From the NCBI RefSeq assembly GCF_900092025.1, contig NZ_FLTX01000037.1:46551-110550 (forward strand): DNA of 64,000 nt. Reading direction: 5' to 3'. The position numbers and the translations under genes were made by a program. The notes beneath the pieces were generated by a model. That model saw only the letters and a list, made by a program, of their open reading frames with translations. It had not been told where the DNA came from and searched no databases. Positions within the stretch are counted from its first letter, which is position 1. Each line of letters begins with the position of its first letter. This stretch comes from Xanthomonas bromi. Its GTDB lineage: Bacteria; Pseudomonadota; Gammaproteobacteria; Xanthomonadales; Xanthomonadaceae. Shown piece after piece: positions 9,051 to 16,910 of this stretch.

Positions 9051-11678
9051 TCAGTCCTCATCCTGCTCCGCCCAGCGCGCCAGGTTCTGCTGGACGCGGT
9101 CCATGTCTGCCCACGGATCCTTGCGGCGGCGGCGCAGCTTCTCCGGCACATCGCGCAAGGTGAAGGCATCGGCGCGCTGCAGCTTGGACAGGTCCGACCA
9201 CGGCAAGGGCAACGCGACCGGCGCACCCTGGCGGCCGCGTAGCGAATAGGATGCGACCGCAGTGGCGCCACGACCGTTGCGCAGATAGTCGACGAAGATG
9301 CGCTTGTTGCGCAGGCGCTTGGTGGCAGTGGCGATGAACCGCTGCGGCTCGGCCTGCGCCAGGGCATCGGCAAAGCCCTTTGAGAAGCGTTTGGTCACCT
9401 CCCAATCGCAGCCAGGGTTCAAGGGCACCACCACGTGCAGACCCTTGCCGCCGGAGACGCGCAAGAACGACTCCAACTCCAGTTGCGCCAGCAGCGTGCG
9501 GATATCGTTCGCCGCACGCTTGACTTCGGCAAACGGCACATCCGGGCCCGGATCGAGATCGAATACCACGCGGTCGGCAACATCCGGACGGTCGGCATGC
9601 GCCCCCCAGGGATGGAATTCCAGCGCGTTGAATTGCACCAGTTCCAGCAGACCGGGCGCATCTTCGACCACAAGGTAATACGCATTGGTGCCGGTCTCTT
9701 CGGTCAGCTTGACCGAGCTCACGCGCTCGAGGCCAGCAGTGTGGTGTTTCTGGAAAAAGCACGGTTTCTCTGCGCCACTTGGGCAGCGGATGACCGATAA
9801 AGGCCGGCCCACGATCTGCGGTAACAAGTGATCCATCACGGCCTGGTAGTAGTCCCAGACATCGCCCTTGGTGGCGCGGATATCCGGATAGATCAGCTTG
9901 GTCGGGCTGGACAGCGTCGGGATCACGGCCGAGCCAGGTGCGGCAACGGCCGACTTGCGCGTGGCCGCCGCTGCACGCGTTGCCGCACGCTTAGGTGCCT
10001 GCGTGCTTGCAGTCCCCGCAGTCTTGGCAACCGGGGTCTTGACCGAACGCTTGGAGGCAGACGCTGCGGCTGAGCCATCTGCCGCATCGCTGTCGGAAAG
10101 ATCGGCAATGCGCTTATCCGGGCGCAGCGCCTTGAACGAAGCCTGGCGCAACAACTGTTGCCCGCCGATGCCGCGATAGAACACCTCCACCACGAAGCGC
10201 GGCGCAAACCAGGTGGCACTGCGCAGATCGGTGTCGGCAGTGGGGATATGCGCAGTGGGTTTGCGTCCACCGCCCTTCAGTTGCTGGCTCACCCCGTGCA
10301 TCAAGGCGTCCGAAAAACCGGAGCCGACACGGCCTGCGTACAACCAGCCATGGACAGGATCCGGCGTGGCCAACAACAGCGAGCCGAAGCCGCTGCGGCT
10401 GCCCTTGGGCGCGGTGTAGCCGACCACCGCATATTCCTGGCTGGCCAGCTGCTTGGTCTTGCGCCAATCGTCGCTGCGCCCGCCACGATACGGGCGATCT
10501 GCACGTTTGGAAATGATGCCTTCGAAGTGCTGTTCGCCGGCCACCCGGAACGCCTCGGTAGCATCGCCTTCCACATGCGAACTGTAGGCCAGTTGCGCGT
10601 TGGGCGCGGCCTCCAGCACCTGCTGCAACAACTGCTTGCGCTCGCGCAGCGGTGCGTCAGCGATGTCCACGCCATCCAGATGCAGCAGATCGAACGCCAC
10701 CAGCGCCAGCGGCATCTGACGTTCGCCGGACAAGGTGGCCTGCAGCAGGTTGAAGTCTTCCCTGGTGCCACGTCCGGCAATCAATTCGCCATCGATCTGC
10801 GCGCTGCGCAGGCCCAGCGCCTGGATCGCGCCGGCAATTTCCGGCGTCTTGTCGGTCCACTCCAGCGCATTGCGCGACCACAGCCGCACCTTGCCGTCGG
10901 TGACGGTGGCCAGGATGCGGTAGCCGTCCCATTTGATTTCATGCAGCCACTGCCCGCCTTCTGGCGGGGCCTGGCCGAGCTTGGCCAGCTGCGGCGCAAA
11001 TGGGGCGTCCTGCATCTCGGCGCGCCGTGCGTTGGTCAGCGCCAGCGCCTGCTTCGCCCAGGTGCCTCGCTTTTTTGCGGCCGGCGTCGGCACGCTCGTC
11101 AGCGACTTGCGCCGAGCCTTGCCGGCGCCGGCGCGGCGCACGTCATCGGCAGGCGCGGCAGCGACATCGGCCAACAGATCGTCGGCCTCCAGCGTGCCTG
11201 CATAGCCATCGTCCTCTTTGAACAGCAGCCACTGCGGCTGCCGCGCCGGCTTGCTGGAGCGCACCAAATGCCAGCCGCCCTTGAGCTTGTTGCCGAACAG
11301 CTCGAAGCGCAGATGCCCCTTGGCCAACTGCGATTCCGGGTCGCCCGTGGTGGCCCATACGCCATGGTCGAACTGCGCCACATGTCCGCCGCCGTATTCG
11401 CCCTTGGGAATCTCACCCTCGAAGCTGGCGTAATCGACCGGGTGGTCTTCCACCTCCACTGCCATGCGCTTGACCTTGGGGTCGTAGCTCGGCCCTTTCG
11501 GCACCGCCCAGCTCTTGAGCGCATCGCCCACCTGCAGGCGGAAGTCGTAGTGGCGGCGGCTGGCGTGATGCAGCTGCACCACAAAGATCGCGCGCTGCCC
11601 TTCCGGCAAGGCCTTGCCTGGCTCGGGCTCGCGCGTCTTATCGAAACTGCGCTTGCGGCGGTACTCGCTCAGGCTCAT
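9051..11678 (-). CDS. ligD: Multifunctional DNA ligase D (3'-phosphoesterase, ligase, polymerase)
   Basis: LigD is the bacterial non-homologous end-joining enzyme. The 875-residue protein has all three domains in the order phosphoesterase (about 1-160, HHASRRHYDFRLQ and PKGEYGGGH), ATP-dependent ligase (catalytic lysine in EIKWDGYR near residue 247, QIDGELIA), and primase-polymerase (from about 583, KLIYPDIRATKGDVWDYY, VFDLDPGPDVPF). A basic alanine-rich linker joins ligase and polymerase. LigD normally acts with Ku; no ku gene is next to it in this window. Upstream on the same strand lies a broken DUF3606 gene. Confidence 0.95.
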   Translation of the reverse strand: MSLSEYRRKRSFDKTREPEPGKALPEGQRAIFVVQLHHASRRHYDFRLQVGDALKSWAVPKGPSYDPKVKRMAVEVEDHPVDYASFEGEIPKGEYGGGHVAQFDHGVWATTGDPESQLAKGHLRFELFGNKLKGGWHLVRSSKPARQPQWLLFKEDDGYAGTLEADDLLADVAAAPADDVRRAGAGKARRKSLTSVPTPAAKKRGTWAKQALALTNARRAEMQDAPFAPQLAKLGQAPPEGGQWLHEIKWDGYRILATVTDGKVRLWSRNALEWTDKTPEIAGAIQALGLRSAQIDGELIAGRGTREDFNLLQATLSGERQMPLALVAFDLLHLDGVDIADAPLRERKQLLQQVLEAAPNAQLAYSSHVEGDATEAFRVAGEQHFEGIISKRADRPYRGGRSDDWRKTKQLASQEYAVVGYTAPKGSRSGFGSLLLATPDPVHGWLYAGRVGSGFSDALMHGVSQQLKGGGRKPTAHIPTADTDLRSATWFAPRFVVEVFYRGIGGQQLLRQASFKALRPDKRIADLSDSDAADGSAAASASKRSVKTPVAKTAGTASTQAPKRAATRAAAATRKSAVAAPGSAVIPTLSSPTKLIYPDIRATKGDVWDYYQAVMDHLLPQIVGRPLSVIRCPSGAEKPCFFQKHHTAGLERVSSVKLTEETGTNAYYLVVEDAPGLLELVQFNALEFHPWGAHADRPDVADRVVFDLDPGPDVPFAEVKRAANDIRTLLAQLELESFLRVSGGKGLHVVVPLNPGCDWEVTKRFSKGFADALAQAEPQRFIATATKRLRNKRIFVDYLRNGRGATAVASYSLRGRQGAPVALPLPWSDLSKLQRADAFTLRDVPEKLRRRRKDPWADMDRVQQNLARWAEQDED

Positions 11679-11693
11679 GGCAGATCGTTCCGC

Positions 11694-11875
11694 TTATTTG
11701 TCCAGGTGTTGACGCACGCTGACAGTCACGCGCACGAACTTCTGCACCGCTGCGCGCAGCGCGTCGGCAGTGCTGCCCAGGGTCATGCTCCAATAGCGCA
11801 ACTCGTAAGCTTCGTTGACGTTGACGTTTGTCCGATGCGGTCCGGCGAGCCGCCGTTGCGTTTATCGTCACTCAT
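11694..11875 (-). pseudogene. DUF3606-type small protein gene, broken by a one-base frameshift
   Basis: On the minus strand the start MSDDKRNGGSPDR is typical of the about 60-residue DUF3606 proteins. In the neighbouring frame the rest follows: NVNVNEAYELRYWS, then LRAAVQKFV and RQHLDK with a TAA at 11694. The frames join if one base is added near 11836-11842. The span of 182 bases is one short of 61 codons, as expected for a single-base deletion. As it stands translation would end after about 31 residues. It lies 15 bases upstream of ligD in the same direction. A sequencing error is the alternative. Confidence 0.7.
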
Positions 11876-12094
11876 TGCATGCTGCTGTATCGTCATGGTC
11901 GGGTTTGCTAAGTTGCGCCCTTGGGTCGTGCAGTGCTCATGGCGACAATGCGAAAGCGTTAGAGCAGGCATCGTGAAAGGCCTGTTCACGCAGTGTGCAA
12001 GCATCTGTTCCATAACGGCCTACCCCGGGCCGCATGTCATAATGGCGCGCGCCCTAGGGCGGCGTCTCCACTCTTATCCCGAGGCCTTACCTCT

Positions 12095-12496
12095 GTGAGC
12101 AATACCTCTTCGAAACTGGATTCCATCGCACAAGCCAAAGCCAAGCTGCTGGACGAACTGCAGAAGTTGGAAGAACAGGAGAAAACCGAGCGCGCCAGCG
12201 AGGCATCCTCGGCGCATGCCACCATCGTCTCGCTGCTCGAACAGTTCGCCGGTCACTTCAACACCAAGCAACGCAACGACATTGCCGCCTACCTGGGCAC
12301 CAATGCCGCGCGCAAGGACGTGGTCAAGAGCGGACGCAGCGAAGTGAAGCCCAAGTACGAACTGCCGCACACCGGTGAAACCTGGTCCGGCCGTGGCCGT
12401 ACCCCGAAGGCCTTCGCTGCCTGGGAAGGTTCGGTGTCGTACAAGGAATGGAAGGCCAAGAACCCCGACCTCAAGTTCCCGTTGGTTCGCGAGTAA
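12095..12496 (+). CDS. H-NS family nucleoid-associated protein
   Basis: This 133-residue protein is an H-NS-type DNA-binding protein of the xanthomonad kind, which silence AT-rich and horizontally acquired DNA and affect virulence genes. The N-terminal half is a coiled coil (AKAKLLDELQKLEEQEK) for dimer formation. The C-terminal half has the DNA-binding loop TWSGRGRTPKAF (about 96-107) and ends in a WKAKNPDLKFPL tail. The GTG at 12095 is chosen for its GAGG ribosome site ten bases upstream and for the normal protein length. It sits next to tRNA-Ala and the integrated element. Confidence 0.88.
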   Translation: MSNTSSKLDSIAQAKAKLLDELQKLEEQEKTERASEASSAHATIVSLLEQFAGHFNTKQRNDIAAYLGTNAARKDVVKSGRSEVKPKYELPHTGETWSGRGRTPKAFAAWEGSVSYKEWKAKNPDLKFPLVRE

Positions 12497-12588
12497 GGCC
12501 AAGAGCCATATGACCGTGCCGCGTTGCACGGTCGGCCGCGTCCTTCGCTTGGCGAACCGCGCAGCTTGTGGGTAGAATCGAAGCACGT

Positions 12589-12664
12589 GGGGCGGTAGCT
12601 CAGCTGGGAGAGCGTCGCGTTCGCATCGCGAAGGTCGAGGGTTCGATCCCCTTCCGCTCCACCA
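12589..12664 (+). tRNA. tRNA-Ala (anticodon CGC)
   Basis: The 76-base gene folds as a standard cloverleaf. The acceptor GGGGCGG pairs with CCGCTCC and includes the G3-U70 pair that marks alanine tRNAs. The anticodon loop TTCGCAT lies between TCGCG and CGCGA, giving anticodon CGC for codon GCG. The T-loop is TTCGATC and CCA is encoded. Its 3' end is the integration site of the neighbouring element. Confidence 0.97.
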
Positions 12665-12690
12665 TGTTTCCGTCCTAGACGGTGCAGACG

Positions 12691-12732
12691 AGGCCAGAAA
12701 GCCCTGCGAAATAAGGCTTTACGGCCTTTTTT
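12691..12732 (+). terminator. Rho-independent terminator after tRNA-Ala
   Basis: A two-part stem pairs GGCC with GGCC on the outside and AAAGCC with GGCTTT on the inside, followed by a run of six T residues on the plus strand. It ends the tRNA-Ala transcript. Confidence 0.8.
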
Positions 12733-12770
12733 GTTTCCAGGGCAGTCTAGCCGAGACCGCGCAAATCCGA

Positions 12771-12826
12771 CGGTAGCTGGCGGTAATTTTGGCGGTAGCG
12801 AGGGCATCACCTACCCTGTTACCGCC
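12771..12826 (+). promoter_or_regulatory. Left set of GGCGGTAA repeats, likely integrase arm-type sites
   Basis: GGCGGTAA at 12779-12786 and GGCGGTAG at 12791-12798 are spaced 12 bases start to start, with a partial copy CGGTAG at 12771 and an inverted copy TTACCGCC at 12819-12826. A matching pair with the same 12-base spacing lies at the right end (16891-16910). Short repeated sites near both ends of an element are typical arm sites for a tyrosine integrase or sites for an excision factor. Confidence 0.6.
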
Positions 12827-12839
12827 AAGGAGCCGCCCA

Positions 12840-14069
12840 ATGCCTCTCACCGATACCGCCATCCGCAAAGCGAAACCCACCGCCACGCCCCAGAAGCTGC
12901 GCGACGGCAACGGCCTGTATCTGCTGCTACAACCGGATGGCGCGCGCTGGTGGCGCTATGACTACCGCCGCCCCATCACTGGCAAGCGCAACACGCTTTC
13001 ATTCGGCACCTACCCGGAAGTAAGCCTTGCCGACGCGCGCGAGAAGCTTGCAGAATCGCGCCGCCAGCTTGCGGCCAAGATCGACCCCGGCGAGCAGCGG
13101 AAAGCCGTCAAGGCCGCTGGCGAGGCCGCAGTCGCCAACAGTTTCGAGGTCGTCGCCCGCGAATGGTTCGCCAAGCAACAGAAAGAATGGAGCACCCAAT
13201 ACGCGGACAAGATCATCCGCCGCCTGGAGAGCGACATCTTCCCGTGGATCGGCAGCCGCCCAGTCGGGACCATCACTGCGCCAGAGCTACTGAAGCATCT
13301 GGAGCGGATCGAGCAGCGCGGAGCCATCGAGACCGCTCATCGCGCCCTGCAGACCTGCGGAGCGGTCTTCCGTTACGCCGTGAGGACTGGACGAGCCGAC
13401 GGCGACCCGACCGGAGCCCTAAAGGGCGCGCTGACGCCCTGGCGCCCCATGCCATTCGCCGCCGCGACGACTCCGGCAGCGGCGACCGCCCTGCTAAGGA
13501 AGATCGACAGCAGCACCAGCAGACCGATTGTTGGGAGCGCGCTGCGCCTAGCCCCATTACTCTTCGCCCGCCCCGGCGAACTTGTCAGCATGAGGTGGAC
13601 CGAGTTGGACTTGGATGCGGGCCAATGGCGCTACTTCGTGACCAAGACCAAGCGCACGCATATCGCCGCCCTTTCGACTCAGGCAGTGGAAATCCTGCGC
13701 GACCTACACCCTCTTACCGGACGCGGCGAGTTCGTTTTCCCTGGTGGGCGCGACCCTCGCAAGCACATGTCTGGCAACACCATTTTAGTAGCAGCGCGAC
13801 GTTGCGGCATCGAGAAAGACGAGAGCACCATCCACGGCTTCCGACACATGGCAAGCACGCTACTTAACGAAATGGGCCACTGGAACCCCGATGCAATCGA
13901 GTCCGCCCTAACCCATAAGATGCCCGGAGTACGAGGCATCTACAATCAAGCACAGTATTTGGACGAACGCCGCAAGATGATGCAGGCTTGGGCGGACAAC
14001 CTCGACACATTGAAAGCTGACGCTGCGAACAAGGTTGTTCCCTTCAAGCACAGAGTGGCGCGTGGGTAA
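12840..14069 (+). CDS. P4-type tyrosine integrase
   Basis: This site-specific recombinase inserts and removes the element at tRNA-Ala. The 409-residue protein has the N-terminal DUF4102 arm-binding domain (PLTDTAIRKAKP, DGNGLYLLLQPDGARWWRYDYR), a SAM-like core-binding domain, and the catalytic domain with RPGELVSMRW (first arginine near 243), HGFRHMAST (His-x-x-Arg near 332), the THK motif and the nucleophile tyrosine in IYNQAQYL. The ATG at 12840 is preceded by AAGGAG. It is about 175 bases from the tRNA and reads inward, the usual P4-integrase layout. All catalytic residues look intact. Confidence 0.95.
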   Translation: MPLTDTAIRKAKPTATPQKLRDGNGLYLLLQPDGARWWRYDYRRPITGKRNTLSFGTYPEVSLADAREKLAESRRQLAAKIDPGEQRKAVKAAGEAAVANSFEVVAREWFAKQQKEWSTQYADKIIRRLESDIFPWIGSRPVGTITAPELLKHLERIEQRGAIETAHRALQTCGAVFRYAVRTGRADGDPTGALKGALTPWRPMPFAAATTPAAATALLRKIDSSTSRPIVGSALRLAPLLFARPGELVSMRWTELDLDAGQWRYFVTKTKRTHIAALSTQAVEILRDLHPLTGRGEFVFPGGRDPRKHMSGNTILVAARRCGIEKDESTIHGFRHMASTLLNEMGHWNPDAIESALTHKMPGVRGIYNQAQYLDERRKMMQAWADNLDTLKADAANKVVPFKHRVARG

Positions 14070-14135
14070 GCTATAAGCTGTGGACGGGGGCATCTTTTCC
14101 GAGCGCCCCACCCTTCGCCTACGCCACTAGAATCA

Positions 14136-14558
14136 TCAACCGATTGGCCTGCTACCCATTGCTCGGTGCAGTAAGACAAACGAGTCGCGAGCACGCACAA
14201 GCCCCAGCCTTACTTCGGTAATGGATTCCACGGACTGACACATGTAGAAGGCCACATCGTCAGGCGATCCGATCATGCCTTCCAGCACCTCAAGCTGAGT
14301 CCCCGCAATGAGTGGGTTCGCCAACTTGCCGTAACTCAGGGAATCTGCAAGGCTTTTGAGACAGATTGCCATAAAGTAGGTTTTCTCTGCGGCATCGGCT
14401 CCCGCTTCCGCTGCGACGAAATCCGCTTTGGCTTTCACTGCTAAAGCAAGCGCCTCCACAGCATTGATACTTTGGCGGAACCGCCAGAAACTCCACAGGT
14501 ACCGCGCAAGCCAAAGACCCGCTGCACATACCGCGACCATTCCTATGAACTCAAGCAT
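14136..14558 (-). CDS. Element-borne membrane-anchored protein of unknown function
   Basis: I do not recognise this 140-residue protein. It starts with a hydrophobic segment (MLEFIGMVAVCAAGLWLARYL) that anchors it with one membrane pass; the rest is soluble and helical with alanine-rich stretches. The ATG at 14558 has a near-perfect AGGAGG ribosome site. It lies 40 bases downstream of the lipoprotein gene in the same direction and probably shares its transcript. As cargo of a small element it could act on competing phages or on host envelope functions; this is only inference. Confidence 0.7.
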   Translation of the reverse strand: MLEFIGMVAVCAAGLWLARYLWSFWRFRQSINAVEALALAVKAKADFVAAEAGADAAEKTYFMAICLKSLADSLSYGKLANPLIAGTQLEVLEGMIGSPDDVAFYMCQSVESITEVRLGLVRARDSFVLLHRAMGSRPIG

Positions 14559-14598
14559 TGCGCCTCCTGCGGTAACAGCATCTGTATCGTTTCGGTGG

Positions 14599-14925
14599 CT
14601 ACTGCTGACTAGGCGAACCTGTGCACTGGAATTCAACGGTCACTCGTCTTGATCCGCAGTTTCCGAACCCTCGGCGCGACAGGCATTCGGTACTCTGCGA
14701 GCCGAAAGGTTCGGCCCCTTTATAACCCCAGTTCCGGCACTTCTGCTCGGCTAGATGGATTGCCTGCTGCTCGCTTAGATCAGTGCGCTGGAATTCATTG
14801 CGCTCATACGAAAGCGCAATCACACCATCTGCGCGGCTCATTTTGGTTGGCAGCCAGTCGGCGTGAGTGGCACATGCGCCGACAAGCAGCACGACGGCCG
14901 CCGCACCGCAAAACTTCAATTTCAT
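14599..14925 (-). CDS. YecR-like lipoprotein carried by the element
   Basis: The 108-residue protein has a clear lipoprotein signal (KFCGAAAVVLLVGAC), then a small cysteine-containing domain resembling the YecR-like lipoproteins (DGVIALSYERNEFQRTDLS, AIHLAEQKCRNWGY, FGNCGSRRVTVEFQC). It is expected in the cell envelope. The ATG at 14925 has GGGAG upstream; the frame extends further up but without homology. It is the first gene of a two-gene minus-strand unit read away from the XRE regulator gene, and the iteron array lies between them. Confidence 0.75.
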   Translation of the reverse strand: MKLKFCGAAAVVLLVGACATHADWLPTKMSRADGVIALSYERNEFQRTDLSEQQAIHLAEQKCRNWGYKGAEPFGSQSTECLSRRGFGNCGSRRVTVEFQCTGSPSQQ

Positions 14926-14996
14926 GGTGAACTCCCTTGGCATTCGGACCTTAGTTGTACAGGGCAGTCGCAGAGCTGTCCGAGCGCTCCACCAAG

Positions 14997-15071
14997 GAAT
15001 GATAGAAGAGCCAGGCACCTATGTCACTCATAGAGGGTGTCCTCATAGGGCGTGGCCTGATAGAGGTTGCC
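14997..15071 (+). repeat. 15-bp iteron array between the cargo operon and the XRE gene
   Basis: Three adjacent 15-base direct repeats occur: CTCATAGAGGGTGTC (15027-15041), CTCATAGGGCGTGGC (15042-15056) and CTGATAGAGGTTGCC (15057-15071). A weaker copy, AATGATAGAAGAGCC (14997-15011), lies in the same 15-base phase. They sit in the divergent control region directly in front of the XRE regulator, so they are good candidates for its operators; binding sites for a replication or excision factor are alternatives. Confidence 0.65.
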
Positions 15072-15102
15072 ACCGCATCGTTCTCACATGCCAGAGAAAG
15101 CG

Positions 15103-15342
15103 ATGCCAACCGATCCCCGTGTCCTGTTTGGGCTGCGACTTGCCGAGGTCCGTAAGGGCAAGGGACTCTCCCAGGAACGTCTTGCCTTGGAGAGCGGGTT
15201 GGCGCGCAGCTACCTGGGCGGCGTCGAGCGTGGGCAGCGCAACATTGCTCTGTTGAACATCTACCGTCTCGCCGAGGCGCTGGGCGTGCATCCAACCTTG
15301 TTGCTAGAACCCCCATCGGCCTCTAGCCCTGGGGAGCCCTAG
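15103..15342 (+). CDS. XRE-family transcriptional regulator
   Basis: The product is a compact helix-turn-helix protein of the Cro/C1 type, about 79 residues: LRLAEVRKGKGLSQERLALESGL, RSYLGGVERGQRNIALLNIYRLAEALGV. The turn helices and the recognition helix (RSYLGGVERG) are intact. In small elements such proteins repress cargo or integrase genes, and the tandem 15-base repeats directly upstream fit an autoregulated operator. The start is uncertain: ATG at 15103 is used, while ATG at 15088 would add five residues. Neither has a strong ribosome site. Confidence 0.8.
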   Translation: MPTDPRVLFGLRLAEVRKGKGLSQERLALESGLARSYLGGVERGQRNIALLNIYRLAEALGVHPTLLLEPPSASSPGEP

Positions 15343-15536
15343 TCATATCCGCCGCGACAGTCTGCGTTGCAAGTCATTGATCTTGAAGGCCGCATCATTT
15401 TGGTACACATCCAGCAGAAGAAGACATCTTCTGTCGGCGCGTACCTTCAGCACTAAGAAATAGCAGCTTTCCGTTGGGTCGAAGCAATCCCAGCAAGCTG
15501 CGCGCGTCTCCTATGACCACTTACAAGGAGACAGCC

Positions 15537-16445
15537 ATGAGATATGACGCGGTAATGGAGCAGTTCAAACATGCTTCCACTCGCCTGATCCCAGTCGGCG
15601 ACATACGAACCCACGACGCTTTGCAACCACGTGTTGCCCGCTTGCCGTTTAAGGACAAAGGGCGAGCCGAGGAAAGCAGCGAGCAACACGTCGCAACGCT
15701 TCGCTTAGTATTGGAAGCGACGGAGGATAAGCAGCTTGATCCGGTTTGGCTCGCCGACATTGGTAGCGCCGAGCCGGTAGAAACTGGCTTGTATCTGGTG
15801 GATGGTCATCACCGCCTGAAGGCATACCGACAAGCAAACAGACAGCAAGTCCCGGCATTTGTTCTGGCGTTAGATTGGCGAACTGCCCTGGTTGTTTCCA
15901 AACTGGTCAACTGCACTGGCAGATCGCTCGCCCTTCACAACGAGCAGCGCCGGGACGCGGCTTGGCAGTACCTTGCAGATCTAACGCATCGAGGAGCTGT
16001 CGAGCTTCCCAGTGTGCGGGAGTCTTTACGTTCTGTCGCCGCTCGATTTGGCATCAGCAAGAGCACGGTAAGCAGCATGCTCACCAATATGCCGCACGTC
16101 ATCGCTACAGAGTTCCACGCGCTGGCGATAGACCCCGGCACGGGTTGGCCGAGGTGGCGACATGTACGCGAAGCAAAGAACCCTTGGCAAACAAGCCTGC
16201 CTAGCTCGGACCAGCAGCAGCTAGACCGGGATGCAGAAAGGGTTGCGCGCCACATAGTCAAGCTCGTGGACAGCTCATCCCCAGCCGTGCGCGCCAGAGC
16301 GCTTGAGATGCTGGCGAACGACGAGGTGAGTGCCACAGATCAACTCGCATCGGTGGAGCTTCTTGCTCCCTTCAGCCCACCACGCGGCCCTGTCCCAATT
16401 GGGACACCCGCTGTCCCAGCGCAACCGGCACATCTGGACAACTAA
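15537..16445 (+). CDS. ParB/sulfiredoxin-fold nuclease-like protein
   Basis: The 302-residue protein has a ParB N-terminal-type domain with IPVGDIRTH, DPVWLADI and the central motif VDGHHRLKAYRQANRQQVPAFV, followed by a helix-turn-helix-like segment (VAARFGISKSTVSSMLTNMP, about 180-205). ParB-fold proteins act in partition, as CTP-dependent clamps, or as regulators; no ParA is present here, so a partition role is unlikely. The ATG at 15537 has AAGGAG at a good distance. It is the third plus-strand gene region of the element after a 190-base gap. Function in this element is unknown. Confidence 0.75.
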   Translation: MRYDAVMEQFKHASTRLIPVGDIRTHDALQPRVARLPFKDKGRAEESSEQHVATLRLVLEATEDKQLDPVWLADIGSAEPVETGLYLVDGHHRLKAYRQANRQQVPAFVLALDWRTALVVSKLVNCTGRSLALHNEQRRDAAWQYLADLTHRGAVELPSVRESLRSVAARFGISKSTVSSMLTNMPHVIATEFHALAIDPGTGWPRWRHVREAKNPWQTSLPSSDQQQLDRDAERVARHIVKLVDSSSPAVRARALEMLANDEVSATDQLASVELLAPFSPPRGPVPIGTPAVPAQPAHLDN

Positions 16446-16601
16446 CAGCCTCAGCCTGATTTGACCGCTATGCCGGCGGGAGAAGGAACAAGATTTTCGC
16501 TGCGAAATTACGCGGCAGTCACTTCAACCATCCAAGACCCAGCCGCCCCCATGCCGCCCCCTCCCGGGAAAGCTGCCCAACGGCAGGCACGACACCAACC
16601 C

Positions 16602-16636
16602 AAAGGCTCGCTGCAAACTTATGCAGCGGGCCTTTC
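16602..16636 (+). terminator. Hairpin between the ParB-like and AlpA genes
   Basis: AAAGGCTCGCTGC pairs with GCAGCGGGCCTTT across a seven-base loop and is followed by CTCATTT. It separates the ParB-like gene from the AlpA-type gene and may end the first transcript or attenuate the second. Confidence 0.55.
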
Positions 16637-16652
16637 TCATTTCAAGGAAGCC

Positions 16653-16886
16653 ATGACGACTCAACCACAGACGACACTGCCGTATCACTTCATGCGCTTG
16701 CCCGAAGTCATCGCGACCGTCGGCGTCAGCAAGTCCACGCTCTATGCCTGGGCCGCTGCGGGCAAGTTCCCGAAGCCAGTACAATTCCCCGGTGACAATA
16801 TTGCGGCTTGGGTCTCCACCGAAGTGGCCGCATGGATGAGTGCAGCGGTAGACGCACGCAATGGTACGCATCGCCTAGCCACATGA
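16653..16886 (+). CDS. AlpA-family regulator / excisionase-like protein
   Basis: This 77-residue protein matches the AlpA/MerR-like winged-helix family that activates integrase genes or directs excision in P4-type elements: FMRLPEVIATVGVSKSTLYAWAAAGKFPKPVQF is the core, here cited in parts (RLPEVIATVGVSKSTLY and KFPKPVQF). The ATG at 16653 has AAGGA upstream. It ends four bases before the right-hand GGCGGTAA repeats, a position that fits a recombination directionality factor. The frame is open further upstream but lacks homology and crosses the hairpin at 16602-16636. Confidence 0.82.
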   Translation: MTTQPQTTLPYHFMRLPEVIATVGVSKSTLYAWAAAGKFPKPVQFPGDNIAAWVSTEVAAWMSAAVDARNGTHRLAT

Positions 16887-16890
16887 GCTT

Positions 16891-16910
16891 GGCGGTAACT
16901 ATGGCGGTAA
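16891..16910 (+). promoter_or_regulatory. Right pair of GGCGGTAA repeats
   Basis: GGCGGTAA occurs at 16891-16898 and again at 16903-16910, spaced 12 bases start to start, the same sequence and spacing as the pair at the left end of the element. They lie between the AlpA gene and the candidate right attachment site. Confidence 0.6.

Noticed and set aside
10158..12094. A long plus-strand frame opposite ligD
   Set aside because: It is antisense to the ligase domain with shadow composition and has no ribosome site or domain.
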